64,000 nucleotides of DNA from Fictibacillus aquaticus. GTDB lineage: Bacteria; Bacillota; Bacilli; Bacillales; Fictibacillaceae. Below, in pieces: positions 63,627-64,000 of this stretch. Each line of letters opens with the position of its first letter. Position 1 is the stretch's first letter. The position numbers were made by a program, and so were the translations under genes. Where the stretch lies: positions 806,001 to 870,000 of the forward strand of contig NZ_NOII01000001.1 of the NCBI RefSeq assembly GCF_002245695.1. Reading direction: 5' to 3'. The notes under the pieces are model-generated. The model was not told the origin of the DNA, searched no databases, and saw only the letters and a list, made by a program, of their open reading frames with translations.

Positions 63627-64000
63627 TTAATTTTTCGCTTCCGCTTCCGCCGTTTTCTTTTTCTTTCCGAATTGCTGGATATGATGATCATTGAGCGCCA
63701 CATGGATCACCTTCAATTCGGTGTAAAATTCGAATGCATAGTGCCCGCCTTCGCGGCCGATGCCAGATGACTTGCTGCCTCCGAACGGAATTCGAAGATC
63801 GCGCACGTTCTGCGAGTTCACCCAAAGCATCCCTGCTTCAACGGCTCCGGCAACACGGTGCCCTTTTTTCATGTCATTTGTCCAAACATAGCCAGCCAGT
63901 CCGTATTTCACATCATTAGCCATCTCGATGACTTCTTCCTCTGACGAGAACGAGATCACTGACAATACAGGTCCAAAGATTTCTTCCTGAGCAACGGTCA
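63627..64000 (-). CDS. hpaE: 5-carboxymethyl-2-hydroxymuconate semialdehyde dehydrogenase, C-terminal part
   Basis: Open from the window edge to 63627, about 123 residues. The visible part is the aldehyde dehydrogenase C-terminus: QEEIFGPVLSVISF, GLAGYVWTNDMKKGHR and PFGGSKSSGIGREGGHYAFEFYTELK. The catalytic Cys and Glu lie outside the window. Assignment to HpaE rests on position just upstream of hpaB-hpaD; another aldehyde dehydrogenase is possible. It ends in a Lys/Ala/Glu-rich tail. Confidence 0.8.
   Translation of the reverse strand, partial: TVAQEEIFGPVLSVISFSSEEEVIEMANDVKYGLAGYVWTNDMKKGHRVAGAVEAGMLWVNSQNVRDLRIPFGGSKSSGIGREGGHYAFEFYTELKVIHVALNDHHIQQFGKKKKTAEAEAKN

Overview
The window reads as chromosome from a low-GC, endospore-forming Gram-positive of the family Bacillaceae. 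The supporting features are AGGAGG-type ribosome binding sites, frequent GTG/TTG starts, a gerA-type germinant-receptor operon, an RsbR-type stressosome protein, AddAB in place of RecBCD, and homologues of several Bacillus subtilis y-genes (YisK, YisL, YrzF, YhjD). A Fictibacillus-like genus is my guess only; the sequence alone does not fix it. There are no rRNA or tRNA genes, no recognisable insertion sequence or transposase, no CRISPR array, and no prophage block.

Layout. 1-3700: the tail of an unknown gene, then a ribose-type sugar ABC importer (binding lipoprotein, double ATPase, permease). 3701-4567: non-coding, with two facing copies of an interspersed repeat. 4568-9743: amino-acid permease, PAS-GGDEF-EAL c-di-GMP enzyme, YisL, ornithine aminotransferase. 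9798-12956 (minus): SDR, aldehyde dehydrogenase and YisK-type FAH protein. 13116-16694: B12-binding radical SAM protein, then a YknW/YknX-like pair without its usual ABC partners. 16848-20638: gerA-type operon A-B-C. 20708-32526 (minus): addB-addA-sbcD-sbcC, the double-strand-break processing block. 32666-33960 (minus): a diguanylate cyclase behind a c-di-GMP-I riboswitch and an intrinsic terminator. 33988-36296 (minus): YrzF-like kinase, YhjD, small WYL-like protein, RsbR-like protein. 36444-40536: small membrane protein, amidase with PG-binding and SPOR domains, a 34-residue membrane ORF, MarR plus drug exporter. 40657-47257 (minus): two related subtilases (one with SLH domains) and a NarL-type two-component system. 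47258-47900: a third repeat copy. 47900-54868: an envelope or spore-surface type cluster of three related GT4 glycosyltransferases, a sugar epimerase, a beta-propeller-like protein and two small beta-rich proteins. 54922-60639 (minus): MgtE, DoxX, methionine aminopeptidase, a DedA/VTT-like protein, a membrane protein, a PNPOx-like flavoprotein and isoaspartyl dipeptidase. 60640-61143: non-coding, with a 21-bp tandem repeat. 61144-64000 (minus): hpaE (cut by the window edge)-hpaB-hpaD for 4-hydroxyphenylacetate degradation.

How it fits together. Two genes concern c-di-GMP, and one of them, a cyclase, sits behind a riboswitch for its own product; this is the clearest regulatory circuit in the window. 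The addAB-sbcDC block with YhjD, YisK and YisL nearby resembles the yhj-add-sbc-yis part of the B. subtilis chromosome, with large inserted blocks. The hpa genes give ring hydroxylation, meta-cleavage and semialdehyde oxidation; the flavin reductase and lower-pathway genes must lie beyond the right edge or elsewhere. The less explained parts are the glycosyltransferase cluster, the interspersed repeat family with its optional nested-hairpin segment, and the 21-bp tandem repeats.
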